NCBI GenBank assembly: GCA_046349595.1
Contig: JAXMCA010000003.1
Location: forward strand, 186,001-250,000
Length of the DNA: 64,000 nucleotides
Direction: 5' to 3'
Source: JACRLW01 sp046349595
GTDB lineage: Bacteria > Planctomycetota > UBA1135 > UBA2386
Position numbers and translations under genes: made by a program. Below, one piece after another: positions 42,890 to 51,902 of this stretch (its first letter is position 1; each line of letters begins with the position of its first letter). Under the pieces are notes generated by a model. That model worked only from the letters and a program-made list of their open reading frames with translations, searched no databases and was not told the origin of the DNA.

Positions 42890-45051
42890 GCCGCGTGACC
42901 CTGGGCGTCGGAGACCGGCTCGGGCCGTACCGACTCCTGCGGCTGCTCGGCACCGGCATGTCCCTCGTGTTCGAGGCGGTCGACACACGCGACGGACGTC
43001 GCGTCGCGCTCAAGTTGCTGCGCAACGACTCCTTCGCCGGCGATCTCGACCTGCGATTCCGCTTCGAACGCGAGGTGAGGATCCAGGGCTCCATCGCGCA
43101 TCCGGCTTTGCCCGCGCTGGTCGACGCCGGCCAGATCGATGGAACGCCGTACCTGTGCACCACCTTCGTCGACGGCATCACCTTGGCCGCCGCGATCCGT
43201 GCGCGGTCGGACAGCGGCCGGCCCGGACCGGTCGACGTCGTGGGCGGCGGTGTCGCCGGCCTGTGCCGCGCATTCGCAGACCTCGCGGATGCCCTGCACG
43301 TACTGCACGCGGCCAACCTCGTGCACCGCGACGTGACACCGGCGAACGTGCTCATCGCGAAGGACGGCTCCGCGCACCTCCTCGACCTCGGACTGGTGCG
43401 GATCGAGGACGACGGTATCCAGCGATTGACACGCACCGGTCAGGTCGTGGGCACACCGGCCATGCTCGCCCCCGAGCAGCTCGATCACGGTCTCGGACCG
43501 ATCGGCCCGGCGACCGACATCCACGGACTGGCCGCGACCCTCCACGCCTGTCTGACTCTGCGGCCACCCTTCGCAGCCGCTTCGCCGGCCGCGGTCTTCC
43601 ACAGGATCCTCCACGACGCACCGACCGATCCGCGCGATTCCGTACCGTGGTTGCCGCGACATCTCGTCACCTCGCTGCAGCGTGCGCTCCTCAAGGACCC
43701 GGCGGCACGCCACCCGAGCGCGGAAGCCCTGGCGGACGATCTGCGTCGCATCGCCTCGGGTCGCCCCCCGCTGTGGTCGCGGCCGCGCGGCACGGTGACG
43801 AGGGCCTGGGAGTGTCTTCGGATCGCACTCCGAACGGGTCCGCTCCTGACTCTGGCCGTACTCGCCCTGCCCGGTGATCCCGGTCCGGGATCGCTCCCCG
43901 CTCACGAACGCGTCGAGCCGAGCGACCGGATCGAACTCGCGTCGATCCGCGCGCGCCTCGAGGAGGTTTCGTTCCTGTGGCCGGAGCAGGAGGAGATCGT
44001 GCAGCGCGCGATCGTGGACGGCCTTGCGCTCGCGCAGCGACGACGACCGCAACCACGAGCGATCGACGATCCCGGTGAGGCCGAACTCGCTGCGAGCTTC
44101 TCGAAGGAGCTCGACGAACTGGTCACGCACGTCGTTCCGATGGCGCAGGAGCGTCTGCGCTGGTACCGCGCCGCCGCCGATCGTGCGGCGGGAGCGGATC
44201 GCCCCGCGTGGTCCGCAGCCGCTGCAGCGCTCGCGGTCGACCCCCGTTTCCGAGGATTCGAGCTGTCGCCCCAGATCGGGCTCGTACCACTGGGGACCGA
44301 TCCGCGGAGCGGGCTCTGTGAGTTCCACGATCTCGCGTCCGCAGCCCCGGACGGGGAGCAACCGCATCGGAAGGCCGACGGGACCCTCGAGCTGCGCCCT
44401 GAACACGGAATGATCCTGGTGCTGCTCCCCGCGTCGCCTCGCGACGCGATCGGCGGACCCTTCCTGATCGGCAAGCACGAGATCACGCGGGCGCAATGGG
44501 CTCGCATCGCAGCCGTCGACGACCCGAGCCGCTATCGGATCGGCGCCGAAGTCCGAGGCGAGACCTTCGGCCCGATGCATCCGGTCGAGAGGGTGTCGTG
44601 GCTCGACGCGAGCCGTCACCTCGAACGCGTCGGCAGTGTCCTCCCCAACGCCGCGGAGTGGCGTTCGGCCGCACTCGGCGGCACCGATCCGACGGAGCAT
44701 CCGAGTCCGGAGCGACTGGCGAGCTTCGCGAATGCGAGGTTCCCCGAGTCCGCCGACCGAGGAGAGCAAGTGCCGCGGATCGACGACGGTCATGCTGCGA
44801 CAGCCGCGATCGGCTCCCTCGCCCCCAATGGATTCGGCCTGCACGACATGCTGGGCAACGTCTGGGAGTGGACCAGCGAACGTGTCGACTCGAGCGTCGA
44901 CCAGATCGCGATCGCACGCGGCGGATCCTTCGAGACGTTCCCTGCCGACTGCCACATCGACTACCGCTTCCTGTCCCTGCTCGACCAGCGACTCGACGGC
45001 GTCGGAGTGCGGGCCGCGCGGCACCTTGCGGTGCCGCGCGACCGCCGCTGA
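42886..45051 (+). CDS. Ser/Thr kinase-transmembrane-FGE domain fusion 2
   Basis: A 721-residue paralogue of the preceding gene, overlapping its stop codon by ATGA. The kinase domain (about 14-290) has GTGMSLVFEA, Lys 43 (VALK), HRDVTPAN (147-154) and DLG (167-169). The Lys of HRDxKxxN is Thr here, a change common in bacterial kinases related to HRDVSPxN forms. A single helix near 315-332 is followed by about 190 residues of linker and a C-terminal FGE-like domain (about 520-721) with GKHEITRAQW, PVERVSWLDA, LPNAAEW, GNVWEW and ARGGSF. Again only one Cys is near the end, so sulfatase activation is unlikely. Two unequal kinases in one operon suggests they may form a pair or respond to different ligands. 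Confidence 0.87.
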   Translation: MSRVTLGVGDRLGPYRLLRLLGTGMSLVFEAVDTRDGRRVALKLLRNDSFAGDLDLRFRFEREVRIQGSIAHPALPALVDAGQIDGTPYLCTTFVDGITLAAAIRARSDSGRPGPVDVVGGGVAGLCRAFADLADALHVLHAANLVHRDVTPANVLIAKDGSAHLLDLGLVRIEDDGIQRLTRTGQVVGTPAMLAPEQLDHGLGPIGPATDIHGLAATLHACLTLRPPFAAASPAAVFHRILHDAPTDPRDSVPWLPRHLVTSLQRALLKDPAARHPSAEALADDLRRIASGRPPLWSRPRGTVTRAWECLRIALRTGPLLTLAVLALPGDPGPGSLPAHERVEPSDRIELASIRARLEEVSFLWPEQEEIVQRAIVDGLALAQRRRPQPRAIDDPGEAELAASFSKELDELVTHVVPMAQERLRWYRAAADRAAGADRPAWSAAAAALAVDPRFRGFELSPQIGLVPLGTDPRSGLCEFHDLASAAPDGEQPHRKADGTLELRPEHGMILVLLPASPRDAIGGPFLIGKHEITRAQWARIAAVDDPSRYRIGAEVRGETFGPMHPVERVSWLDASRHLERVGSVLPNAAEWRSAALGGTDPTEHPSPERLASFANARFPESADRGEQVPRIDDGHAATAAIGSLAPNGFGLHDMLGNVWEWTSERVDSSVDQIAIARGGSFETFPADCHIDYRFLSLLDQRLDGVGVRAARHLAVPRDRR

Positions 45052-45054
45052 CGG

Positions 45055-48000
45055 TCACCCGCCGAGCGCCTGCAGCGCATCGAGGAGCTGCGCGTAGACC
45101 GCCCGCTGCGCGGCCTCGTCGACGATCAGATCGAGGTCGTCACCCTTGCGCGTGTCCAGGGCACCACGCAGCGGGAAGCCGTCGGTCCGCGCCATCACGA
45201 GACCGAGTTCGACCCGCGCCGCGTTCACCGCGTTGCTGTCGGCGTGCTTGGCCGCGTTCGCCAGCAGGTTGAGCACCTGCGTGCGCACGACTCCACCTTC
45301 CCATTGCGACGGCGCCAGACCCTCGACCACTTGCAGCACCGCGTCGATCTGCTGGACCGCGTACTGGCCGGCCGTCACCACCATCAGGTCGTGGGTGACC
45401 TCGGCGGAAGTCGCCCATGCATCCGACACGGTCAGGCCGATCACGTATTGACCGGTGGTATCCGGGGTGAAGCTCGCGAGCGAGCTGCTCGAGCCGAGGA
45501 GCGACGCGGTGCTGCCCGCAGGCGCCGAGACCAGGCGCCAGTGCCAGCTCAGGGGATCGCCATCCGGATCGAAGCTCGTGGCACCGTTCAGGAGCGTCGT
45601 CGCACCCACGTAGACCAGACCGCGCGCCTGCACGGCCGCCGTCGGAGCGAGGTTCATCGACGACACCACGACGAGGTCCGAGCTGTGCTGACCGATGCCG
45701 TCGTACACCGACAGCTCGATCACGTACTCCCCGGGCAGGTCCGGGATGAACCCCGCCTGGGGCTGGTCCGCGGCCAGCAGCGTGGCACCACTTCCGAAGG
45801 GACGCGAAACGAAGGTCCACGCGTACACCAGCTCCGCACTGGGGGTGTTGAGGTCGTAGGAGGCGCTGCCGTCGAGGATCACCGGCACACCCACGTGCAG
45901 CGAGCGATCGGGTCCTGCGTTCGCCACCGGTGGCTGGTCCAGGCTGATCTTGGTGACGACCGCGTCGCCACGCCCCAGGTTGTCGACGTAGCCGACCGCG
46001 TAGATGTCCGTTCCGCTCGTCGCGAGGCCGGTCAGAGTGTCGCTACCCGTTCCTCCGAACTGCAAGAGCCACGAGGGGAGGCCTGTCGCACTCAGGCGGC
46101 AGACGTACGAGTCGAAGACACCGGCATTGGTGAAGCCCGGGAACTGCCCTCGGATGGCTCCACCGAGGAAGACACCGTCGGCATCCGCCTCGATTGCCGC
46201 GACCCCGATACCTGCCGCTGGTTCGCACTGCACGACCCTGGTCCAGAGGAGGGCGCCGGAGCCCGCTTCATAGCGCCGGACGAAGGGCATGAAGGCCGAG
46301 CTCGAGATCGACGGATCGAACTCGTGCGCGGATCCCACACCTCCGACGTAGACGGCGCCCGCATGCACTGCGACTGCACTCGCGTAGTCCACGACCGGCT
46401 TGGCGGACTGCTCGTACCACAAGGGACTCCCGTCGGTCCGTGCGAGCTTGACGAGGTAGCCGTCCGCATTGGAATACGGCGAATGCACCTCGCCGGGCCA
46501 CGCGGTCGACCACAGGTTGCCGACGAAGTAGACACCGCTCTCGTCGGCGCAACCGCCATTGATCGGCATGACCTCGCCCGTACCCATCTGCCGGACCCAC
46601 GCGAAGGTACCGTCGGTGCCGAGACGCATCACATAGGGCTCCTCGCCTGTGCCCGCCGCATGGCGCAGCTGTCCAGGGAACGTGTATGGCGTGTCCCCGA
46701 ACAGGTAGACCTCGCTGCCGACGAGTGCGATCGACCTCACGCTGATGGCAACGCCGAGCGAGCGAGTCCACACGATCTGCCCCGCGAGCGACAGCCTGCG
46801 AAGGAAGCAGGTGCGAGTCGACGGGGGCATCGTGCCGAGTTCGGCGATCGGCTGCGTGCCTGCAAGCGGCTCACCGGCCGAGCCGGCGACGAAGATGCCG
46901 GAGTCGTCCACCGCGATCGCCGTGGCCGAGTCCTGCCCGCTGTATCCGAACTGGAGGATCTGCACGACCTGACCCGCCGAGTCGACCTGCGCGACGTACG
47001 CGTCATCACTCCCCGACGTGGTCTGACCGGGCAGGGTGCCACTCGTGTAGCCGGCGACGTACGCATTGCCGCGGGCATCGACCGCCGCGGCCTGGTCGTA
47101 GCGTTCCTGCATGGTCCCGAACTCGTAGAGGACCGTGCCATTCGCGATCCAAGCCGGATCGAAGCGGAGCGCGAACACGTCGGAGTTCTGGCCCGGTGTC
47201 GGATCGACGGGGCCCACGAAGCTCCCATATCCGTAGCCCAGGACGAAGATGCCTGCATTGGTCGCGGCCATTCCGTAGGGGTAGTTGGTGGCCGCGTCGC
47301 TCATCGACCGGGTCGCGAGAGTGGTGCCGGTCGCGGAATCACAGCGCAACACGGTCACGTCGGAACCGCCGGTCACCAGACGGCTGCCCGCGACCACGAC
47401 ACTGCCACCCAGGACCTGGACCAAGGTCCTTCCATTGGCGTTGTTCAGGCTGCTGAAGACCCGGTATGGCCCGCCGCTGGTCCATACATCCGCGAGCGTG
47501 TCGGACGCGATCTTCATCAGGAAGCCGCTGGAGAGCGCCTGACCGGAGACATAGACCGAGGGACCGTCCGCGACGATCGACCACGGAATCGTGCCCAACG
47601 AGATCGACGGCAATTGCCGCACCGTGGCCGCGGGCGGTCCGCCGCCACCCGGCGCAGCGACCGGAAGTCGCGCGACGAAGGCTCGCACACGCGTCTGGCC
47701 GGACTCCACCACATAGCCCTCGTAAGCGACGTAGACCTGATCGACGCCGCCCACCGATCCGGATGCCACGGCGTGGGCGACGTCGGTCGACGCGCCGTTG
47801 ATCTGCCAGGTCCACGAATGGCGTAGGCCGAGAGCATTCCCGGAGTCGAACTCGTAGCGGCGCACGAATCCGTCGGGGGAACTCGCTCCCGCGGGTGCCG
47901 GATCGTCGGTGAGATCGCCGTTGGTCTGACCCACGACGGTCAGGCCCGACGCGTCGACGGCAACGTCGCTGACCTCCTCGCTCTGCGGCGTTCCGAAGAT

Positions 48001-48513
48001 CTCCACCGCGAGGAGGGCCCCGCTGCTCGCATCGAAGCGGGCGAGGAAGACGTCGGTTCCCCCGCCGAGGATCGGATGACCGAGCATCGGGCTCGCGGCG
48101 ACGCCGGCGACCCAGACGCCTTGCGCGTTCACGGCGATCGCCACCGCGCGACCATTGCCGGCGAACTGCGTCGCCCAGAGCCATCGGCCCTGGGCGTCGG
48201 ACTTGATGAGGAAGGCGCGACCACCCCCATCGGCGCGCTGCGCACCCCCGATGTCGCCGGTGGCCCAGCCACAGCCGTACACACTCGTCGATCCACCCTC
48301 CTCGAAGGCCGCCATTCCGGCGCTCTGTTCTCCCGCCGGCGCGACACTGCTGATCCGCTGCTGCCAGGCGAGTGTCTGCGCGGCGCTTCGATCGACCATG
48401 GTCGTCGCCAGGGCGGCCAAGAGGCATGCTGCATGCGTCCGGCGCAGCCACGGAGAACGCTGCCAGGCGCGGGAACTGTCTTGCGAAGTGGGATGAGGGC
48501 GGTGTCGTGTCAT
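45055..48513 (-). CDS. Large secreted SBBP-type propeller protein with two PKD/Ig domains
   Basis: A 1,152-residue exported protein; the signal peptide ends near TTMVDRSAAQ after a long basic N-region. Residues about 45-850 consist of repeated propeller blades of the SBBP type (AVDASGLTVVGQTNG, AVDARGNAYVAGYTSG, AVDDSGIFVAGSAG, VHAGAVYVGGVG), each with a D-A/D-x-G-x-x-V-A/V-G core. Residues about 860-1045 are two PKD/Ig-like domains (PPVANAGPDRSLHVGVPVILDGSAS and the similar VGATTLLNGATSFDPDGDPLSW). The last 100 residues are helical. Such proteins are cell-surface or matrix proteins. Start ATG 48513 is supported by AAAGG upstream; a perfect hairpin lies immediately before that site. The C-terminus does not match the shared tail domain. 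Confidence 0.85.
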   Translation of the reverse strand: MTRHRPHPTSQDSSRAWQRSPWLRRTHAACLLAALATTMVDRSAAQTLAWQQRISSVAPAGEQSAGMAAFEEGGSTSVYGCGWATGDIGGAQRADGGGRAFLIKSDAQGRWLWATQFAGNGRAVAIAVNAQGVWVAGVAASPMLGHPILGGGTDVFLARFDASSGALLAVEIFGTPQSEEVSDVAVDASGLTVVGQTNGDLTDDPAPAGASSPDGFVRRYEFDSGNALGLRHSWTWQINGASTDVAHAVASGSVGGVDQVYVAYEGYVVESGQTRVRAFVARLPVAAPGGGGPPAATVRQLPSISLGTIPWSIVADGPSVYVSGQALSSGFLMKIASDTLADVWTSGGPYRVFSSLNNANGRTLVQVLGGSVVVAGSRLVTGGSDVTVLRCDSATGTTLATRSMSDAATNYPYGMAATNAGIFVLGYGYGSFVGPVDPTPGQNSDVFALRFDPAWIANGTVLYEFGTMQERYDQAAAVDARGNAYVAGYTSGTLPGQTTSGSDDAYVAQVDSAGQVVQILQFGYSGQDSATAIAVDDSGIFVAGSAGEPLAGTQPIAELGTMPPSTRTCFLRRLSLAGQIVWTRSLGVAISVRSIALVGSEVYLFGDTPYTFPGQLRHAAGTGEEPYVMRLGTDGTFAWVRQMGTGEVMPINGGCADESGVYFVGNLWSTAWPGEVHSPYSNADGYLVKLARTDGSPLWYEQSAKPVVDYASAVAVHAGAVYVGGVGSAHEFDPSISSSAFMPFVRRYEAGSGALLWTRVVQCEPAAGIGVAAIEADADGVFLGGAIRGQFPGFTNAGVFDSYVCRLSATGLPSWLLQFGGTGSDTLTGLATSGTDIYAVGYVDNLGRGDAVVTKISLDQPPVANAGPDRSLHVGVPVILDGSASYDLNTPSAELVYAWTFVSRPFGSGATLLAADQPQAGFIPDLPGEYVIELSVYDGIGQHSSDLVVVSSMNLAPTAAVQARGLVYVGATTLLNGATSFDPDGDPLSWHWRLVSAPAGSTASLLGSSSSLASFTPDTTGQYVIGLTVSDAWATSAEVTHDLMVVTAGQYAVQQIDAVLQVVEGLAPSQWEGGVVRTQVLNLLANAAKHADSNAVNAARVELGLVMARTDGFPLRGALDTRKGDDLDLIVDEAAQRAVYAQLLDALQALGG

Positions 48514-48527
48514 CGCAGGGACCTTTC

Positions 48528-48549
48528 CACCGTGGAGATCACCACGGTG
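48528..48549 (-). promoter_or_regulatory. Hairpin directly upstream of the ribosome binding site
   Basis: CACCGTGG (48528-48535) and CCACGGTG (48542-48549) form a perfect 8-bp stem with loop AGATCA. On the minus strand it lies just before AAAGG and the ATG of the SBBP/PKD gene. It could be a protein-binding operator or an mRNA leader structure that affects translation. Confidence 0.4.
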
Positions 48550-48763
48550 CGGAGCGCGGTTGGAATCGCGCTTCGAGGAAGCGAGTGCCGTGGCCGTCTC
48601 GCCGTCCCGCGAAATCCCGGGCTGCAGTCCGAATCCGGCCCTCCGGAGACGCCCTGCCGAAGCAGAGCTCCATGACCGCCCCCTGTAGCGGTCACGCTCC
48701 TGGCCAGGGCCACCGTGCCGCAGCTTCGTGCCCAGCAGCGAGAGTCGAACTGTCCTGACTCCC

Positions 48764-50917
48764 TCAGCGCTTCACCGGATCGGGCCGCTTCAACACCACA
48801 TCGATCCGGTTGTCGATGCCGTCGAACACCTCGCAACGCATCTCGACTGCCTGATGATCCGTCCCGGCGTCGACGCTCAGGAGATAGGTGCCCGGTTCGA
48901 CCGCTCGATCACAGGCGGTGCGGCCCTTCGCGTAGGCGATCGACAGGATCTCGTCCTTGCTCCCGGGATCGAGCAGGCGAGCGGTGAATGCCGGTGCTTC
49001 GGTCGCACCCTCGAGCGCGGGGAGCAGGGTCAGCACCGCCGGAGTCGCGAGCCGGATCTCGCCCAGGTCGACGGTCTGGTCGGACTGCACGCTGGTCGTC
49101 GCGATCTGCCGGCTGGGAAAGAGCGAGTCCAGACCGAAGGTCTCGATCGACAGCGATCCCGGCCGGAGCGGACCGACCAGCAGGCGGCCGTCGGTTCCGA
49201 CACCGCAGAGGTCGAGTGGCCGGTCCTGCTCACCGCGCGGCGCCGGCCAGGTGACCACGTGCAGGATCGCATTCTCGAAGCCCCGCGGTCGGATCAGTTT
49301 CGCGGTCACGTAGGCCGAGGCGCGCTTCGAGGAGGGCACGACGATGTGCAGCGGGGCGCCGTCGACCGGTTGGTCGGAGAGCGAAGCCAGGTCCTCGGCC
49401 CAACTGGTGTGTGAATCCCTGACGCGGATCTCGAGGCGCGCACCGCGATCGACAGCGACCTCGAAGCTGCCGCCTTCCTCGGTCCACGCGAACACGGGCA
49501 GCGAAGCCTTGGACGCCCAGTGACACGAGACCTGCAGATTGCGGAGACCGTGCTCGAACTCGTCGACCACCCGGCCACGCAGCCGGCCCGGCCGGTCGAG
49601 CACCACGTTCCACTCCAGATGATCGAGGTCGCCGAAGTCGAGCGATCGCCGCGCGCTGGCACCGTCGTGCGTGGTCAATCGTGCATGGCCCTCGCTCCCT
49701 TCGGGTGCCGGGTTCCACTGCGGCAACCCTCCGACCTGGAACCGACCCTCGATGTCCGCGGTGGTCCGCGCGCTCGGCCAGGGCACGGGCATGGACACAC
49801 GGATGCGCGCACCGGCGAGCGCCGTGCCGTCGGCGTAGCGCGCCGTGCCGGTCAGCGTCGCACTGCGGTGCAGCACGACACGGCATGCGCCGGTCCCGTC
49901 CAGATCGACCACCGCATTCGAAGGCGCCATGCCCTCCGCACGCGCGTAGACCTTCGCCTTGCCCTTGCGCAGTCCCTCGAAATGCGCGTGTCCGTCGGCG
50001 CCGGCGACGACACGACGTTTCCGATCCGTCGACCACGAAGCCTCGGCCGGCGACGGCGCATCGAGATCGATCACGATGCACTCCGCGCCGCCCACCGCCC
50101 GCCCGATCTCGTCGACCGCGCTCACGTCGAGATCCGCTTCGGCGCGGTCGAGCACGAACTCGCGTTCGTCTGCGTCGCCATCGAGATTGAAGTGCTCCCC
50201 TTGGAGCGCGAGCACGTAGCCCGGCTTATGCGCGAGCAGCGTGGGCTCGTCCTGGGGGAGAGGGCCGAAGCGACCGTCGTGATCGCTGTGGGCCACGACC
50301 TGCGGTGCATCGTGCTCTCGGTCCATGAGCAGGATCTCGGCCCCCTCCACCGGCCTTCCATCGCGATCGACGACGCGCCCCTGCACGACACCCCATCGAT
50401 CGAGCAGAATCGTCGTATCGCATGCGACTCCGGCGACCACGCGCACCCCTGCCAGTTCCGAGTTCACCCTCACCACGTACTGACCGGGTGGGATGTCGGT
50501 GAAGTGGACGTCGCCATCGACACCGAGATCGCGTCGGACTCCCTCGCCATCCTCGAGAAGTGCTTCGGGGAGTTCGACCAACCTCACGCGTGCACCGGTC
50601 ACCACCGATCCATCGACACGACGCCGCACGTGGACGGTCAGGGATCCGGTCGTCGATGCGGTCGCTGGAAGATCGGGCGCAACAGCGATCTCACTGCGCA
50701 CACCGCTCGCGTGATCGACTCGTGCGGCGCTCCTTGCCTCGGGCGCTGCCGAAGCCTCGGAAATGCGAAGCGCGGGATCGGCCACCGGTCCTCCGCGATC
50801 CCCGAGGAGGAACCAGAGGGCCGTCCCGATCGCAGCGAGAACGGCGGCGGCACCGAGGATCGCGCGAGCATTCGGGGGTCGATCGCTTGCAGCCATCTTC
50901 GAATCGTCCTCGCCCAT
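48764..50917 (-). CDS. Membrane-anchored protein with carboxypeptidase-regulatory-like domains
   Basis: A 717-residue protein with one membrane helix (about 19-38, AILGAAAVLAAIGTALWFLLGD) and a long extracytoplasmic part made of repeated beta-sandwich units of the carboxypeptidase-regulatory/CNA-B-like kind. Several segments show the typical pattern L-x-G-x-V-x-D-x-x-G-x-P-x-x-G-A-x-V/I (VQGRVVDRDGRPVEGAEILL, LTGTARYADGTALAGARIRV, LRGRVVDEFEHGLRNLQV). ATG 50917 gives the shortest N-terminus before the helix. It starts 47 bases after the ECF sigma factor on the same strand, so they are likely cotranscribed and it may be the membrane sensor or regulator for that sigma factor. There is no recognised anti-sigma domain in its short cytoplasmic N-terminus (18 residues). 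Confidence 0.8.
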   Translation of the reverse strand: MGEDDSKMAASDRPPNARAILGAAAVLAAIGTALWFLLGDRGGPVADPALRISEASAAPEARSAARVDHASGVRSEIAVAPDLPATASTTGSLTVHVRRRVDGSVVTGARVRLVELPEALLEDGEGVRRDLGVDGDVHFTDIPPGQYVVRVNSELAGVRVVAGVACDTTILLDRWGVVQGRVVDRDGRPVEGAEILLMDREHDAPQVVAHSDHDGRFGPLPQDEPTLLAHKPGYVLALQGEHFNLDGDADEREFVLDRAEADLDVSAVDEIGRAVGGAECIVIDLDAPSPAEASWSTDRKRRVVAGADGHAHFEGLRKGKAKVYARAEGMAPSNAVVDLDGTGACRVVLHRSATLTGTARYADGTALAGARIRVSMPVPWPSARTTADIEGRFQVGGLPQWNPAPEGSEGHARLTTHDGASARRSLDFGDLDHLEWNVVLDRPGRLRGRVVDEFEHGLRNLQVSCHWASKASLPVFAWTEEGGSFEVAVDRGARLEIRVRDSHTSWAEDLASLSDQPVDGAPLHIVVPSSKRASAYVTAKLIRPRGFENAILHVVTWPAPRGEQDRPLDLCGVGTDGRLLVGPLRPGSLSIETFGLDSLFPSRQIATTSVQSDQTVDLGEIRLATPAVLTLLPALEGATEAPAFTARLLDPGSKDEILSIAYAKGRTACDRAVEPGTYLLSVDAGTDHQAVEMRCEVFDGIDNRIDVVLKRPDPVKR

Positions 50918-50964
50918 CGCGTGCAGTTCGCCGCGTGGGCACGACGCGATCGACGTCGATCGCG

Positions 50965-51558
50965 TCAGCCGTCTTCCCAGCCAAACACCCTCTGACCGAG
51001 GGCCTGTCGCACACGCCACAGGATCTTCTGGGCACTCGCCTCGGTGATCCCCTCCGCCGCCGCGATCTCCGCGGCCGTGCGACCGGCCGTGCCGAGTTCC
51101 ATCACCCGTCGCTCCCGCTCGCTCAGCTTCGCGATCTCGCCGTCCGCACGCGCGACCATCTCGCGCCACACCACGATGCTCGCCGGACTGGCGCCCTCGG
51201 CGAGAGGTGCAGCATCGCCGAGTTCGGACGGAGTCGCCGCATTGCGGCGGTCGTCGCGCTTCTGCGCGAGTTGATGACGTCGCTTCTGCGCGAGCCGCGC
51301 GACCACCATCGTCTTGATCAGGCCGCGGAGCGCCGCGTCACCGCGGAACTCGAGCTTGCCGTCCTTCTCCAGCATCGCGCGCACCACCGATTGCGCGAGA
51401 TCGGAGGCGCGCTCCTTGGCGCCCATCGGCGTGCGGAGCTGCCGCTTCGCCTCGGCGCTCGCGATCTGCAGGATCTCTTCGATCATCCGGCGGACGTCGA
51501 GGATCGTCGGATCGGACGGTGGGTCGGGATCGCCGGGTCGCGAAGCGGAGTCGGCCAT
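50965..51558 (-). CDS. ECF-type sigma-70 factor
   Basis: A 197-residue sigma factor, distinct from the one at 39.8 kb. Region 2 is the stretch about 20-90 (ILDVRRMIEEILQIASAEAKRQLR, ERASDLAQSVVRAMLEKDGKLEFRG), where SDLAQSV is the planctomycete-style region 2.2 motif. Region 4 is about 135-190 with KLSERERRVMELGTAGRTAAEIAAAEGITEASAQKILWRVRQAL. ATG 51558 is chosen because upstream frame extensions carry no family sequence; a TATGCT box lies 18 nt upstream. It is followed by the membrane protein with carboxypeptidase-regulatory-like domains. It probably controls a surface-related regulon. Confidence 0.87.
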   Translation of the reverse strand: MADSASRPGDPDPPSDPTILDVRRMIEEILQIASAEAKRQLRTPMGAKERASDLAQSVVRAMLEKDGKLEFRGDAALRGLIKTMVVARLAQKRRHQLAQKRDDRRNAATPSELGDAAPLAEGASPASIVVWREMVARADGEIAKLSERERRVMELGTAGRTAAEIAAAEGITEASAQKILWRVRQALGQRVFGWEDG

Positions 51559-51902
51559 GGTCCAGAGCGGGCGCGCAGCATAGCTGTGTCGCCGCCTGCT
51601 TCGCGCGAGGACGAGCCTCCGGCACCTCGCACGCTCGCCGCACGTCCGATCGCGCGCCGCGTGCGATGCCGGACCGGAAATCGGCGCTGGAGCCCGCCCG
51701 GTCCGGTCGCGGCCGTGCTGGACGGGTTGATGCGGAGTATCCGCTGCGACGGATCCGCGCACGACGAACCGGGGATCCCTGCGAATCGCTCCGTGCCGCC
51801 TCGTTCCGCGATAGGGCAGGGACCGATTGCTCTCCGGGCGGCGCGGCGCAAGATGGGGAACCCTTGGCTGCGTCGCGATCTCCGAGCGCGCAGGAGAACG
51901 CA
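51559..51902. other. Divergent intergenic region, about 340 bases
   Basis: Lies between the leftward sigma factor and the rightward secreted protein. On the minus strand TATGCT (complement of 51577-51582) is a -10 candidate for the sigma gene. AGGAG at 51892-51896 is the ribosome binding site of the rightward gene. A short segment near 51843-51870 weakly resembles part of the structured repeat. I see no further gene. Confidence 0.45.

Noticed and set aside
43000..43020. Loss of function in kinase 2 because HRDxKxxN has Thr
   Set aside because: HRDVTPAN and HRDVSPxN forms are common in bacterial Ser/Thr kinases, so the substitution alone does not prove a pseudokinase.
51830..51875. Possible third copy of the structured repeat near GGGGAACCCTTGGCTGCG
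   Set aside because: Only a short stretch resembles copy A; the GAATC/GATTC stem and the outer arms are missing. It may be a remnant, but the evidence is too weak.
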